Shown here one piece after another: positions 45,097-57,996 of a stretch of DNA of 64,000 bases. The notes beneath the pieces were generated by a model. That model had not been told where the DNA came from, did not search any database, and saw only the letters and a program-made list of their open reading frames with translations. Each line of letters opens with the position of its first letter. Position 1 is the stretch's first letter. Both the position numbers and the translations under genes were made by a program. Source of the stretch: Pseudofabraea citricarpa (taxonomy: Eukaryota; Ascomycota; Leotiomycetes; Helotiales; Dermateaceae); contig JAPWGK010000001.1 of assembly GCA_029641185.1 (NCBI GenBank), positions 384,501-448,500 on the forward strand. Direction: 5' to 3'.

Positions 45097-46639
45097 TTAC
45101 ACATTCTTTGCCGAGTTTGCAGAAAGCCCCGTGTCTCTCCTTTCGATCGGTGCACGTGTCTCAATCAATCTCTTCTTTGTTCTTCGATACCATAGTCGCC
45201 ATATGACAATGAGAATGATAGTTAGTGGTATAGAAATGACCCAGAAGATCCAGAACAGAGGACTGATGACAAACTTTGGAGCACCATTGTCATCCACGCT
45301 GAGGTTGAAAAATTGACTTCCGAACATGGCTGCGACAGTGCCCGCAGGCAGAAATATGAGTGTCATCACAGCAATGGTCTTCATAGACGATGAGTCTTTC
45401 TGCATAACCCTCGAATCTTGTTGAGTCACGAGGTTGAAAGCGAGATTAATGAGGTTGTTGATTCGTTTCTCGAGACTGATCAGTCGAAGTTGCGTCGAAC
45501 TGAAGAGCGTTTGAGTATACTGCAAGGACTCCTGTGTTTGCATTTTTATAGCCGATGGCGTGAGGGAAGGTCTGTGGTGATCGCATATCCTGTGGAGAGT
45601 CTTTAATGAGGCTTCTGCACCTTCACGGATATATACCACGTGCTTAGATATATTGTGCAGACCAACAAAGTCGATCGTCTCTGCTGCAGAGCCAGGTTTT
45701 GAAGCTCGGTGAAGAATCCTCTGGTTTCATTAGTATGATGCGGGTCGTTTGTAGGCTGCACGAAAGTCAAACTCACCGTCTCCATGCTTCCATAGACTTC
45801 ACCAAGTTTCCAAGCTACAGTGTCCAATTGAAGATATAGCTGATCGAAGACGATATCAAAGAGTATGAATGGATCACGCATGGCGTCTTCCCAAGCTGGG
45901 TTCAACAGAAGATCTTCGAATCTCCGTTCAATCTCTGAAGAAGCACCAAAACATATCAAAGTCACCATTTTCTCTTTATCGGGGCCTGGCTGAGTAGTCA
46001 AGAAGAAACCCGACCGGATCCAACTAAAATCAGCTTGACTCAGGATCTTAGCCTTCTCCCGAATGTTGGGATTCTCGATGGTAGGTCGACCATCGATTCC
46101 TATCTCTACATTGATATTCTTGCAAAGATAGTGAAACCAATATGCTGATGACTTTTAGTATTCATAGCGTGCTCTAGAAATTTGTCACTCACATTGCGTT
46201 TCGTCGTCGCTTCGACGACTACCGAATGAATGCGAAACTGACTGTAGACGTTCCGATAGGAAGCCGGTAGGGAAGTTGAAGTGATCAAAGAGAGCCAGAT
46301 GCCCTCTTGCGGTTCTGCGGTCTGGAATATCCAATGGAGCAAATCTGTACCACCTGATTAGGCTCCCATTTATTTGGGGGTGTCTAGACATACATGACCC
46401 TAAGCTGGCACTGAGGTCTCTTCACAAGCTGGGCCACCGTATCAATTTCCGACCATTGGCCAGATAGAAATCCTAGAAGCAGTCAGTATCCTGGTGAGGT
46501 CTTCAAAGCTACTCGTAGAGTTATCTATACCTGTCCGCCATTCCAAAAGTTTGAGATTCAGATGTTCTTCGCCTAAAGGCAACCCAGCTTGGGCTTCGAA
46601 AGTCGCATATCGAGTGGCATCTTCTCTAAAAGAACGCAT
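45097..46639 (-). CDS. CorA-like membrane protein without GMN motif
   Basis: Five exons (46639-46531, 46472-46394, 46344-46193, 46144-45777, 45720-45097) give 443 residues. The last exon holds a long helix (Leu-Ile-Ser-Leu-Glu-Lys-Arg-Ile-Asn-Asn-Leu) and two C-terminal membrane helices (about 350-370 and 387-410), the CorA layout. The signature Gly-Met-Asn at the end of helix 1 is replaced by Met-Phe-Gly-Ser-Gln-Phe-Phe. Many fungal CorA-like proteins lack GMN and their ion is unknown. Phases agree at all four introns. A further upstream exon cannot be excluded, but the size is reasonable. Confidence 0.85.
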
Positions 46640-47904
46640 GTTTGTTCAAGGGTTCGCAACAACTTTTGTCACGGTAGTAGATAGGACTCAATTATTAAAA
46701 AAAAAAACTTGATGCATACAGGAGGAGAAATTAAAAGGTAGGGGTTCTTGTGCAACATACTGTACAGCCAGCGCACGATGAGGGGGCCGCCGGGGCAAGT
46801 CGGGACCTCCACAAAATTGGCATGTCGTTTATGGAAAGCTGAACTTCAGTGACAGAAGACCAATGAGCTGTCAGATTCTCGGGCCGTGTAACATGTGCCC
46901 AAGCCATTATCAAAGTTTATTTTGGGGGCTGGCCTGATTGTGGTGGTTGCGACTATTCTAGACAATACAAAATCATGCACAGGGACGGTGTGATTGTGGA
47001 GGGGAATGAAACAGCATCGGGGACCAGATGAATATTGTGGCGGCACACCTTTCAGCCCTGGATGTATGAGCATTTCGCCTGACTTTTTCAGCTCTCGATA
47101 TTGCACACCACATGGCTCAATGTTGGCGACTGCGGTTTCTTCCTAACAGCTCTTGAAACCACTGGTTATTATCGGGGTCGCCTGTGTCGAGTCCTCTATG
47201 CCCAATTCGTTAATGGAAGTGCTTTATTCGTGAACGGCAAAGCAATACTTATCAGAAAGCCACAATAAGCGAAGCAGCACTTCTGATAGGAAATTTACCG
47301 AGCGGGATGCGGTGCGACCCAATAGATTAGGTTAGACAGCGCCGCCGGCACTTGCCATCCAGTATGATGGGGTCGCACGCGTGAGGGATTGTCAGCCGCA
47401 TCATTAAAATGTTCTCGTTCGGGGTGCTTGGCAGCTCCTGAATAGAGTGAGCAGGGCTAGCAATTGCTGCCTGCTATCATGGCTGCACAAACCACAAGAC
47501 AAGCCGGCTTGCACCAATCATGCTTTTTAGTGAGTAGTTTCGGCGAAGCGCCTTGTGCTATCCCTCTATGGCACGCATAATGGCTTCAGCCTTTACCTCC
47601 GAAATGTTGCATGCGCCGGTGGTGCTAGGCGTCGTGCGCTGTGTCAATGGAGCCCTCTGGACCCTGCGTCTCAGCTCTTCGGTGTGGCTTTTGGGAGAGG
47701 TGGCAGGGTCCTGAGGTAGAGGTAATTTTATATAATTTGATTCCATTCTCTTCCGAGTACCCTGCTCTGTGCGCCTTGAAAACATCTCTACCGAAGTCTT
47801 AAGTGCTCGCTTCTGCTCAGATTTCAATCGTTCAATCATGGTAGGAGTCGAGTGATTTTCAACTTCGAAACTAGCCTTGCTCATTGAACAAACAGACAAG
47901 CCCT
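46640..47904. other. Intergenic, between divergent CorA-like and HET-like genes
   Basis: Contains an open frame of 108 codons on the minus strand (47884-47558) whose start is 21 nt from that of the HET-like gene; not counted as a gene. No repeat seen. Confidence 0.45.
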
Positions 47905-50900
47905 ATGAATATGCACGGCGGTGGATACGTTTCTAACAATACTCCCGCACCATATCAAGTAAGTGGTTTATGAGTAGCTCACCCAGTTCCCTCTCCGTCG
48001 GTTCTGCAATGGCAAAGTGTCAATTAAGAACAAGAGGACTAACCAATATTCCAGAACGCACAATCTCACGGAGGCAGCTACGTACCAGGACAACACCCTC
48101 CAGAGCCTGAATACATTTCTACTGCACAGACGCAGCAGTACTATCCACCTCCTCCCCAGCAGCCCTCATCTCCACAGAAACCAGTAAGTAACAGACCTTT
48201 TTCGGATTCTGAGTATCTTAGCTTACAAACATCAGATGTATCAGACTCAAGTAATCTCGACGGCGGAGTCTCCATACAAGGCAGACTCAGATGTAGTGGT
48301 ACGATTCTTGAAGCTCTGCTGTCTTGGAAAGTGATAATAAGACAGGAAGTAGAAGTCAGATTCCAAGGCGTACACGTCAGCAGCGGATGTAGATGAATAC
48401 AATGATACCTCCAGTGTATGTTTAAAGGCTCTTTCAGATCAATCAAACATCAACAGAAAAACTGCTAAATGTGTTCGTGCAGACGAGGAAACCCGTGCAC
48501 CTGAAAGGTAGCATGCATTGGTTCCACCCCGAGACTCGCTACAGGTTTAAGTACCCGCATTTGTACCAGCTCCCCGCGTACCAGTACGAGTCTACCCAGA
48601 TATATAGACATCGTGATGCCATGAACCGAGTGCGCAAGAATGCTATCGATGATTGCTATTTGAGCCCTTGGGATGGCCATCTTGCAAAACTTCATGTCCA
48701 GGCCACAGATGAGATCTATGTCAAAGCTGGCAGTTCAACCTGGCGTCGCACTTATGTCCGTCCTGTTGCACCACTCAATATCCGTATTGCAACATGGCCT
48801 ATTGACTTTTCAGTTGATGCTGAGAGCTGGAAAGACTGGGGCATGGTATTGTTGAAATTCATTCCTGCCTCCCTAGCCTTGGTCTTTTTCGTAAGTACTC
48901 AATTCCACTTGTATACAGGTATGCATCTAATAATTGCTGTCCTTAGGTCTTCACTGGCGATGGACCTGATCAGAAGTATGGTTTGAGATACGCTCCTATG
49001 CCATACAAATTCCACGGTTATGCCAAGGCCGCCAGGAATCAACTTGAAAATACGCCCATCAACGGGTCCGGGAAAGCAGCAGTGGATCCTTTGAACCAAG
49101 TCTCGGAGAGACTCCTTCTTCCCCGCCACCTCTGCTTTTTGAAGGATCCAGAAGATCAGGAACTTAAGGGTTGGACCCCCATGTCTGTCGACGCATGGAG
49201 GGCAAAGAATGGAACCAAAAAAGTTCTGAAGTACTTGTTCATCGCTTATTCTGCCGAGCAATTCAGTCATGCATCGACTGATGACTTAGATGCTCTACAT
49301 GTCATTGCTGAGACTGCAGCTCGACAAGCTAAGCTCCCTGCATACTGGGTCGCTTGTAGTTGTATGCCTGACCAGGACGAAGTTGAAGAGGATGTGAGTA
49401 GCGCATACTTAAATCCAAGGATCTAGCTGACCATTCCTAGGTTTATAGAATCAGCGATATCATGCGTGGTGCCGAAGCTATGGTTATTGCCGTCGGTCGA
49501 TCCTCAAAGGAGAATTCTATGAACTCAACAGGAGACATGTTGCGACACTGGGGAAGTCGTATGTGGACATTCCCTGAAGTGCTCTTGAGTCCCTCCAAGG
49601 AGATCAAGGTATACACCCGAGGAAACGACTTGGGTAACCCTCTCATCATGCCGAAGAAGAAGTTTGCAGCCGAGGTTTGGGCAGATGCTCAGGTTGCCAG
49701 ACAACTGATTGATCATTATGCCGGAAGTCTTGGACTTAGTCGACTGGAGCTCGTGACATTGGCACTTGGTTGCTTGACAACACGTGGGACGACACAGTAC
49801 CTGAAGGGAGACCACTCGTATGCTTTGATGGGTCTCCTGCGTCTTCGACCAAAGGTTGACCACACGGACACAGCCTTTCAGGCATTTTCAAGGTTTGTTC
49901 CCAAGCTTATTTTTCACTCTGAACTTCAGTGAACATAATCTAATATGGAGAATAGATTGTCTCTCATGAATGACAGCGACTTGCTCCTCGAGCGGTTGAT
50001 CTGCACCATGCCAAAAGATCCAAAACAGCCCTGGTACGTGATGGACGATGCATATGATAGTCAATTGTGGGATATATACCCCACCTGCCAAGTAGCAGGA
50101 GTAGGTGACGATGATGCGGTAATCATCGATGGCGCGTACGGAACCAGCATTCGCTGGAAAGCATTCCATCAGATCTGGACACTGCGTAAATTAGGCTGGC
50201 GCCGCTGGCTTGCCTGGAAGCTGCTACATGCGTCGTCAGCTTTCGTCTTGATCTCGTTCATCCTCATAGGAACAGGAGCACAATCCAACAACAGCTCAAA
50301 CATCGGTGCCGGTGTTATCCTGTTGCTGTTGGGTATCTGCGGATGGCTTATGGCCCCTCGCTTGCTTCAGATCATCCTCGGTGGGAAGTTTTGGAATACA
50401 CAAGCTGCAGTCTTTGGCTTTGAAGGATACTTGGGCCTTCCGACTATCGAGCGAGCCATCTTCGGTGGTAACTTTGGTCGTCTGGAGTGGTCGACCAACG
50501 GATCTCCACTATCAAGACATTACAGGAACGACGTTGGAGAATGCGTTGGTGTGGATCCAACTGATGATATCGAAACTCGCAATCTTGTCGAAGCAGCTAA
50601 AGATGCTCAACCTGGCGAGCAGAGAGTAAGCATACTCGACAGTATTTCAGACTCTTTACTAACTTGTGATAGATCTTCACCATTGTGGACACATATACCA
50701 TGGAGGTGACTATAATCCAAGCCGCACGACCTCCGATTGCACTTATCATCTGCGGCGCAGAAGGTGGCATGCAAAGAGCCATTGGTTGCTCCTATGACTG
50801 GACCACCGGCACACTATATCGCGAAACGGTAATGAGAATGAAGACCACCGTACTCGATAGAATGGACCGTGTTGAGAAGCTGAAGTTTGGCTTGACAAGA

Positions 50901-50945
50901 CCTGATATCCCATCCCGGCGTCGGGCTGGCATTAAAGAACAGTAA
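47905..50945 (+). CDS. HET-related membrane protein
   Basis: Nine exons (47905-47958, 48055-48183, 48236-48298, 48353-48415, 48483-48890, 48947-49393, 49441-49892, 49956-50625, 50673-50945) give 852 residues. The N-terminus is a Gly/Gln/Pro-rich disordered tail. A membrane helix ends exon 5. Residues about 330-545 match the HET pattern: Tyr-Trp-Val-Ala-Cys-Ser-Cys-Met, Met-Arg-Gly-Ala-Glu-Ala-Met-Val, Trp-Thr-Phe-Pro-Glu-Val, and Ser-Tyr-Ala-Leu-Met-Gly-Leu. Two more helices lie in exon 8. HET domains mediate non-self recognition and cell death, but this membrane-bound, divergent type need not be an incompatibility gene. The exon 3 boundary is the least certain (a GTAGTG donor 6 nt upstream is an alternative); a different choice changes two residues only. 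Confidence 0.82.
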
Positions 50946-51636
50946 TTTCCTTTTTGGGTGACCTCTGGTTGGAGCTGGATCTTAATGACTTGATTTGACT
51001 CTGGATATTGGCTATTTGTTAATCTTGTATTCTAGTTAGGCTGTATTAGTTTTTTAATGTATGAATTTAACTCCAAATTAACATGGCTATGTATAAAGCC
51101 TGACCTTGGCGCTCTACCAAATAGAAACAGCTGGACAGTAAGTAACTACCTAGTTAAGGGGTTCAACTCAAGATTACGTACCTAGACTTCTTAAGCTAGT
51201 TGACCAGGTTCTTCCAAATTAGTGATGTCATGTATAAAAGACTGACATTCCCACTTCAGGTATATTCCTTGATTTGCCCTCTTTCCTGTTAACGGCAATC
51301 GATTTGCACGAGCAGCAGATAACTAACGAGTTACTTTTGAATACTGACAACCACATTCGAGGTTAATGGTTTGTTCGGTTTTCATATTTTGTGCATCTCG
51401 TACCGTACTAACGTTCATTTGCTTGTGAAAACAGCAATATCGAGTGGAAGAAACCGAACCGCATGGAACTAGGTAGCTAGAAAAATCATCTTTTATTTGT
51501 TATTACGCGACGTGAATCATGTACTCTATCGACAGTTTACCATGATATGCATTGATTTACTCAAACACAAACAGACCATAGCCCGGACTTTGGTATTATA
51601 GGGCGTCTTGACATGTTGTGAACCCAAAAGGTTTGT
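50946..51636. other. Intergenic, converging genes
   Basis: AT-rich 3' region of the HET-like and STRAP-like genes. No feature is seen. Confidence 0.5.
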
Positions 51637-52879
51637 TTAATCCTTCTCAGCCCGCCAGAGACCGAATGAGCCCTGGCAGTTCTTCCACATTTTGATGGTA
51701 CCATCCTCACTTCCAGTAGCATACAACTTTCCATCGGGGGAGAAGCTAATGCTCCAGATTGGACCGTGATGTCCCTTGTGGACGTCTAAATGTTGATTAG
51801 CATACGTCACGACTCAGAGAGAATTTCTACTTACCCAACTCTTGCTCTGTTTCATAGTCATATACCTTAGCCCATGTATCTTTGACACCGCCAGTGACAA
51901 ACTTTCGTTGCACAGGATTCAAGGCAACACTAGCGACCTCGTATGGCAAGGTGATGGACTTAAGAAGAGTCTTTGAGTCTACACCACCATAGAAATAGAC
52001 AGTCTTGCCGGCGGCGATTGTCAAAACAGGCAATCCACCACCTATCGCGGTAGGGTTCGAGACGGTATTCGTAAACTCGCATGACCCAATATCTCCTTGG
52101 ACCTGCTGTTCCTGAATGACAGAGCGCGTGCGCAAATCCCACCATCGGATCATTTTGTCGTCGGCAGCGGTAACAAGAATGTTAGGATCCTTAGTCCAGA
52201 CGATGGCCTTGATCGTACCTTGGTGTACACCAGCACCAACCTCGAAAGCCTTTTCGGCCGGAGTTGGAGCGGGCTCAGTAGAGCCATTGGCACCATTGGT
52301 GGTAGGGGATCCGGCACTGGAGAGATCGAATATGCGAAGCTTCTTCTCATTTCCGCCAGTCGCAAGAAGTTGATTGTTTTCGGGTGGGAAGGCAACGGCA
52401 CGAACGATATGGTTGTGCTGGAGGGTATAGAGGGTTTCGCCGCTATGGGTGTCCCAGACTCGACTGTAATTTTATGTCAGTAATTGCTTAATTATCCTCG
52501 GTGGGGCGGCGCATACGCGGTGAAATCTGCGGAGGCTGTAGCAGCCGTGGCAGCATCAGGAGAAAGGCGCGCCTGGTAGACAGCACCTTTGTGGCCAAAG
52601 AATGTTCCGATCCTATATTCAATGAGCACGAATCGACCTGCACGGGTTCGAGTCTCTTACCAATCGCCAGTAACTCCATCTCTCAGCATAGGATTGTTAT
52701 CTGTTTCGCGTGAGCATCAGAGCGCATTCAGTACTCCACGCCATCTTACCTTTACATGCCGAGATCAGGTAGTATTCTTCTTGGCCAACGAAATCGGAGA
52801 AGCTAATGTGGGTGACAGGTCGAGAGTGCCCATGGCATGTCAAAGGGACATATTGCTTGACTGTTTCTGGTGCGCCCAT
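51637..52879 (-). CDS. WD40 protein, STRAP/Unrip-like
   Basis: Five exons (52879-52750, 52700-52661, 52612-52517, 52463-51835, 51785-51637) give 347 residues, the usual length of STRAP. WD repeats are visible throughout, for example [18 protein letters not shown], and [13 protein letters not shown] near the end. STRAP/Unrip is a seven-bladed propeller working with the SMN complex in animals and in mRNA-related scaffolding; the fungal role is less defined. A very short exon of 40 nt is required for the frame. It is divergent from another WD40 gene. Confidence 0.92.
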
Positions 52880-53499
52880 GATGGCGGATTGAAGGATATT
52901 GCGATTGTCGAGTGGTCGAATCGAGACCTGTTGCGGCAGCAGAGAGTGTGCAAATGGATTTGAAGAGAGTGGTGTCCCTAAATAAGGGTCTTGATAGCGG
53001 GAGAGTCTGTTGTAGTGTGCGGTAGAGCAGATGTGCGGTCTGGGATGGGAGGAGCGTATTCAAGAACAAGGAGATTCGTAAAGGTCGTAAATTCGTTATT
53101 GGTCTGGTCAAGAGTCTTCTCAAACATATAGCAAAAGAGCGCACAAGTGAAGGAATATGGTGTTCTTGTGCTACTCCTGAAGAAGGAGAAGAGAAGGGAG
53201 AGAGAATGACAAAAGCTACCGGTAGACGGCGCCCCTCCCCAAAACAACACCCTGGAAGCATTTGAAAGTTCTTAGCGTCGTCTCATCTGTCCGATAACGG
53301 TCACGTGGATTCCGATAGCGAGGGGTATCGGTGTCGGTGGTTGTCGTTCTAAGCAACACATCCCAAGGAAGCTCATCGTCAACAATGGAACAGGCTGCCT
53401 CTCGTAATCACAGCTGAACACAACCCTTGAACTTGTGTCATTATCCACGACGTAACTTGAACAATATCAGGACGATTGCCTTCAACATTCCCGCCCACA
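52880..53499. promoter_or_regulatory. Bidirectional promoter of two WD40 genes
   Basis: A 620-nt spacer between the STRAP-like and PLAA/Doa1-like starts. No clear motif; probably two housekeeping core promoters. Confidence 0.4.
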
Positions 53500-55971
53500 A
53501 TGGCAGACTTCAAGCTGTCGGCAGCTCTAGTGGGCCATGACGATGATGTAGGTGGTTATATCCGACCCAGCACATCACAATTCGCATTGCTGCATCAGGA
53601 ACCCATACTTACTCCTCTATTTTCTAGGTCCGAGCAGTCTCATTCCCTTCTTCAAAGGCAGTTATTTCTGCGTCTCGAGATGGCACGGTACGGCTGTGGA
53701 AGCTGATTAAGTCACCCCCGCCAACATTCGACGCCACCATACAGTACAACGGAGGTGCATTTGTCAATACTGTAGCTTATCTGCCCACAAGCGGGTCCTT
53801 TCAAGAAGGAGCCATAATATCTGGGGGCAAGGACACGGTTATTGACGTTCGGCAACCACAAACAAAAGCAGAGGACAATGCAGATGCTCTACTGCTCGGC
53901 CACAGCAGCAACATCTGCGCCCTCGACGTTGATTCGGAGGGCAAGTTTATTGTCAGTGGGTCTTGGGATGGAGAAGCACGCATATGGCCAGTTGGCAAAT
54001 GGGAGCCGGAACATAGCACGGTTCTGAGAGGTGATGGCGATGCTGTCTGTGTTTGGGCCGTTCTTGCTTATGATCAAAACACCATTATCACAGGTAGTGC
54101 CGATCAAAAGATTCGTGTTTTCAATACATCAGGAAAACTTCTGCGATCATTTAAAGGTAGTGACCAGCCTGTCAGGGCTCTTTGCCGGATACCGAAGGGG
54201 CATCCTTCTGGTGCGGACTTTGCATCTGCTGGCAATGACTCGACAATACGCTTCTGGACACTCTCTGGGAAGCAGTGTGGGGAGTTGCGAGGACATGATA
54301 GCTTCATCTATTCCCTTTCGTCTTTGCCAACAGGCGAGGTTGTAAGTTCTGGGGAGGACCGCACATTACGAATTTGGAAAGGCAGCGATTGCATACAGAC
54401 TATTACACTCCCTGCGATCTCTGTTTGGAGTGTCGCAGTCTGTGCTGAGACTGGTGATATTGTTAGCGGAACAAGTGACAAGATGGTTCGCGTATTTAGC
54501 AGAGACCCGGAGCGGATTGCGGATGCGGAAACTCTTCGAGTATTTGAGGAATCAGTTAAGGAATCCACAATCCCACAACAGCAGGTTGGTGATATCAACA
54601 AGCAGGACCTCCCTGGACCGGACTTCCTAGTAAAAAAGCAGGGAACGAAGGAAGGACAAGTCCAGATGATCAAAGAATCCAATGGCTCGGTTACTGCTCA
54701 CATGTGGTCCGTAGCCCAAGGGCAATGGACAAATGTTGGAGTTGTTGTCGATGCGGTTGGTAGCGGAAAGAAAACTGAATATCAAGGGAAAGACTACGAC
54801 TATGTTTTCGACGTGGACATCGAAGATGGCAAACCACCGTTGAAGCTACCTTATAATCTTTCTCAAAATCCGTACGAAGCTGCTACAAAATTCATTGAGA
54901 ATAACAAGCTCCCAATGACCTACCTCGATCAAGTTGCGAATTTCATCACAACGAATACGCAGGGAGCCACCATTGGACAGTCTCAAGACCAAGGACCAGC
55001 ACAGGCTGGGTCAGATCCTTGGGGTAGTGATCAAAGATATCGGCCCGGTGGGGAGACACCATCAGCGCGACCAGCACCAGCACCTAAAGTGTTGCCTCAA
55101 GAGGAGTATCTGAGTATTGTGGTTGCGAGCTACCAGCGTAAGTGTTACTTCACAGAAGACGTTGATTCCAATGCTAACAAATACAGCAATGCAAAAGAAG
55201 ATCGAGGAACTGAACAAGAGCTTGATCGAGAATGGAAGGAAGGACGTGTCACTCAACCCTACAGAATTATCGATATTAGCATCACTTCGAAGACATCTTG
55301 AAGAAACAGGTGCTACAAAGGCTTCACAGGGCGTTGCAGGAGGTCTAGATCTTGCCATCAAACTCAGCACCGCCTGGCCTTACAAGAACCGTCTCCCGGG
55401 TCTTGATCTTCTTAGATTACTAGCTGTAGCCCCACAAACGTCAACATACACGCATCCACGGGAAGGTAACATCATCGACATTCTCGTCACCAGCGTAACA
55501 GAAGAGCAGCCGCCGGCAGAAAACAATGTCATGATGGCGGTGCGAGCCTTCGCAAACCTCTTCGAATCCGCCGAAGGCAGATCGCTTGTCCTGGCCGACT
55601 TTGAAAAAATCCAAAGCCTGACCTCGACGTCCGTCACCAACGGCACCAGCAACCGCAACCTCCTAGTCGCCGCAACAACCGTCTACATCAACTACGCCGT
55701 CCTCATCAACTCGAAGCGGGAATCCGTTTCCTTCGAGCACGTGCTCGCCCTCCTCGATACGCTCTCCAAGATCCTCGCAACCCAGAAAGACTCTGAGGTT
55801 ATCTACCGCGCTCTCGTGGCAACGGGCACCCTCCTCTCCATCGGCGACGAGGCCCGCGGTGCTGCGAAGGATGTCTATAACATCCCAGCCAGCGTCGCGG
55901 CTGCGGTGGCCAAGGCCAGCGACCCTCGCATCCGCAACGTCGTTGCTGAGATCAAGGCGCTCCTGAATTAA
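53500..55971 (+). CDS. doa1: PLAA/Doa1 (Ufd3) ubiquitin-binding WD40 protein
   Basis: Three exons (53500-53547, 53628-55137, 55187-55971) give 780 residues. A WD40 propeller occupies about residues 1-320, with Ser-Gly-Ser-Trp-Asp-Gly and Ser-Gly-Glu-Asp-Arg-Thr-Leu-Arg-Ile-Trp marks. The PFU ubiquitin-binding domain follows (about 370-460, Trp-Thr-Asn-Val-Gly-Val-Val-Val and Phe-Asp-Val-Asp-Ile). The C-terminal PUL armadillo-like domain reaches the stop. Doa1 works with Cdc48 in ubiquitin homeostasis and protein degradation. Domain order and length are exactly those of the family, and intron phases match. The tiny first exon of 48 nt is confirmed by the first WD strand. Confidence 0.96.
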
Positions 55972-57102
55972 GAGCCCTCCCCTATCCTTTTCACTTGGTG
56001 CGGGAAGAGAGAGGTCGATGATGATGGGATGAGGAAGAGAAAACGAAGAGTGGAATAGAGCGACTGGCATTTCTGCGGCGCCATTGGCTAGCGGCGGTAG
56101 CGGTAGTGAGTAGCGGTAGTAAGTAGACTGAAGGGAAGGGGAGGGACGGGACGACGGGATGGGAACCTCGATTTCCATCAACGCCGAAGCCGCCGTCGCA
56201 GATTCAATATGAATACCTACCTACCTTTACATACATAGGTACATAGCAGTGCAGCTAGTCTAGACGGGGTCGAGATCAGGACCTCTCCCCAAAAAGGAAA
56301 AACCAACCCCATTAGAAAAATATATCACAGTAGATCAAATACCTCCCTCTCTCTCTACATCTATGTGAAGCACCGCGGCACGTCACTTCACGTCACGTCT
56401 CGAGATGTCCTTTTGCATATGACACGGGTGATGTACTTTCTGTGATTAATCCTTCGAGTTTTCGTTTGTGGGATTTTTCTTTGTATTACAATGAGATAGA
56501 TAGATCAGAGGCTGTAGCGGAACCTAGAGTAATAGAGAGCTGTGTCGGATCCATATCCGATCCCTATCCCAATCCTCAATCCCAATCCACCACGTATCAG
56601 CCAGCACCAGCACCTCCAGGGAGGATATATATAAAAAAAGAAAATAAAAATAAAAAAGATGAGAAAGGAGAAAGACCCTCCAGGAAACGCCTTGGCCGAT
56701 TGAAAAAATAAATGGGGAGGTTCGGTTCAGATGCGATGAGATCAGATGAGCTAGCTATATGGGATCTCCGTCCGTCCGTCCGTCTGTTCCTTCCCTTCCT
56801 CCCTTCCCTGCCTTTCCTTCGCTAGGTATCTCAAAATCAAAAATCGGAAGAAAGGACAACAAAACACACAAGCGCACGCAGACGCAGATGCAGATGCAGA
56901 CGCACACGTGAGAAAAGATGTCGATGGGGAGGAGAAAGAGGAGAGAGAGAAGAAGAGAGAGAGGTCCTGCTTTCTTTCTTTCTCTCTTTCTTATATACAA
57001 TGAGGATTCTCCCTTCCCCCCTCTCTCTCTCTTTCTCCCCCCTTCTTTTCTTGCGCTTAAAACTCAAAACTCGGACTCTACTGGACTCGACTCCACGTCA
57101 GA
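55972..57102. other. Intergenic, converging genes
   Basis: Simple-sequence-rich: a CGTC run near 56768-56784, AG-rich tracts near 56930-56970, and CTCT runs. No gene is supported. Confidence 0.5.
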
Positions 57103-57996
57103 TTAGAGGAAAGTCCAAGCCAGAGCCATGAGGATGGGCGTTAAGAGATACGACGAAGACGTCGAAGCGAGGATGCGCTGGGCGGCCGACGTGGAGGAGC
57201 CGTCCTCGGCGATCGAGTAGACGCTGTTGAAGCCAATGTCGGACGAGTTGAAGCAATTCGAGCCATTGACTTCCGGGACGTCCTCGGGGAGGGCGAAGGT
57301 GATATCGACGCACTAGATGCGAAAGTCGGTCAGTAAACATACTCAAAATCAAGCGATAGATCAGATTCTTCGGCAACAGAAAGAACCCCCGTGAAAAAGC
57401 AATTGCATTCCCTCTTTCGCTTCTCGCGGAGCAGGATATAAAACGTACGCTGAATAGGGATGCGCCGTGCAGAGCCGCCTCGACGACCTGGATCGTCGCA
57501 TTGTCGCCCACCCTCACCGTCGTGTTCGCCGGTAGAGGCACCTGCGGCAGGCAGAACGTGCCCGGGTAGGGATTCTTGGATGGTCCGCTGATCTGGAAGA
57601 CGGGCACCATGGGGAAGGACATATTTGGCGGCCCGCCGTCTGGTCCTTCAGTGCCGAAGCCCATGTTGATGTAGAAGAACGCCGTGGCATGGCCCTGGAA
57701 CCAGCCGGGCTGGACGGCGATGGCTCCGCCCGTGATGGGCCAGAGGGTTCGGTTGGTTGTGAGACTGATTCCACCACCTGAGATTGCTGCGTTAGGATGT
57801 TCTTCTTTTCTCGTCTTCTTCTCCCTTTGCTCTCGGGCGGAGTGTGCTTACATGGATACATCCATTGCATTCCGTACGGCCATGTCTCGTTCGTAATCAG
57901 ATTGTCTCCTCTCCATCCAGGATACGTGATGACGGTGTGGGCCTGCACCAGCGTCGCACACAGCAGCGATACGGCGACGAGTATTCTGGAGAACAT
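57103..57996 (-). CDS. BIM1-like copper-binding GPI protein (X325 family)
   Basis: Three exons (57996-57852, 57777-57449, 57312-57103) give 227 residues. After a 19-residue signal peptide the mature protein starts with His20-Thr-Val-Ile-Thr-Tyr-Pro-Gly-Trp-Arg-Gly, so the N-terminal His can make a copper brace as in BIM1 and other X325 proteins. Cysteines in Tyr-Pro-Cys-Gly, Thr-Phe-Cys-Leu, the exon 3 start and Ser-Asn-Cys-Phe fit the fold. A Ser/Thr stalk and hydrophobic tail indicate GPI anchoring. These LPMO-like proteins bind copper without oxidising polysaccharide and help acquire it. The GPI tail is only complete when exon 3 is spliced in. Confidence 0.93.

Noticed and set aside
47558..47884. 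108-codon minus-strand frame, polar and charged
   Set aside because: Starts only 21 nt from the divergent HET-like start, has no domain, intron or signal peptide; likely chance.
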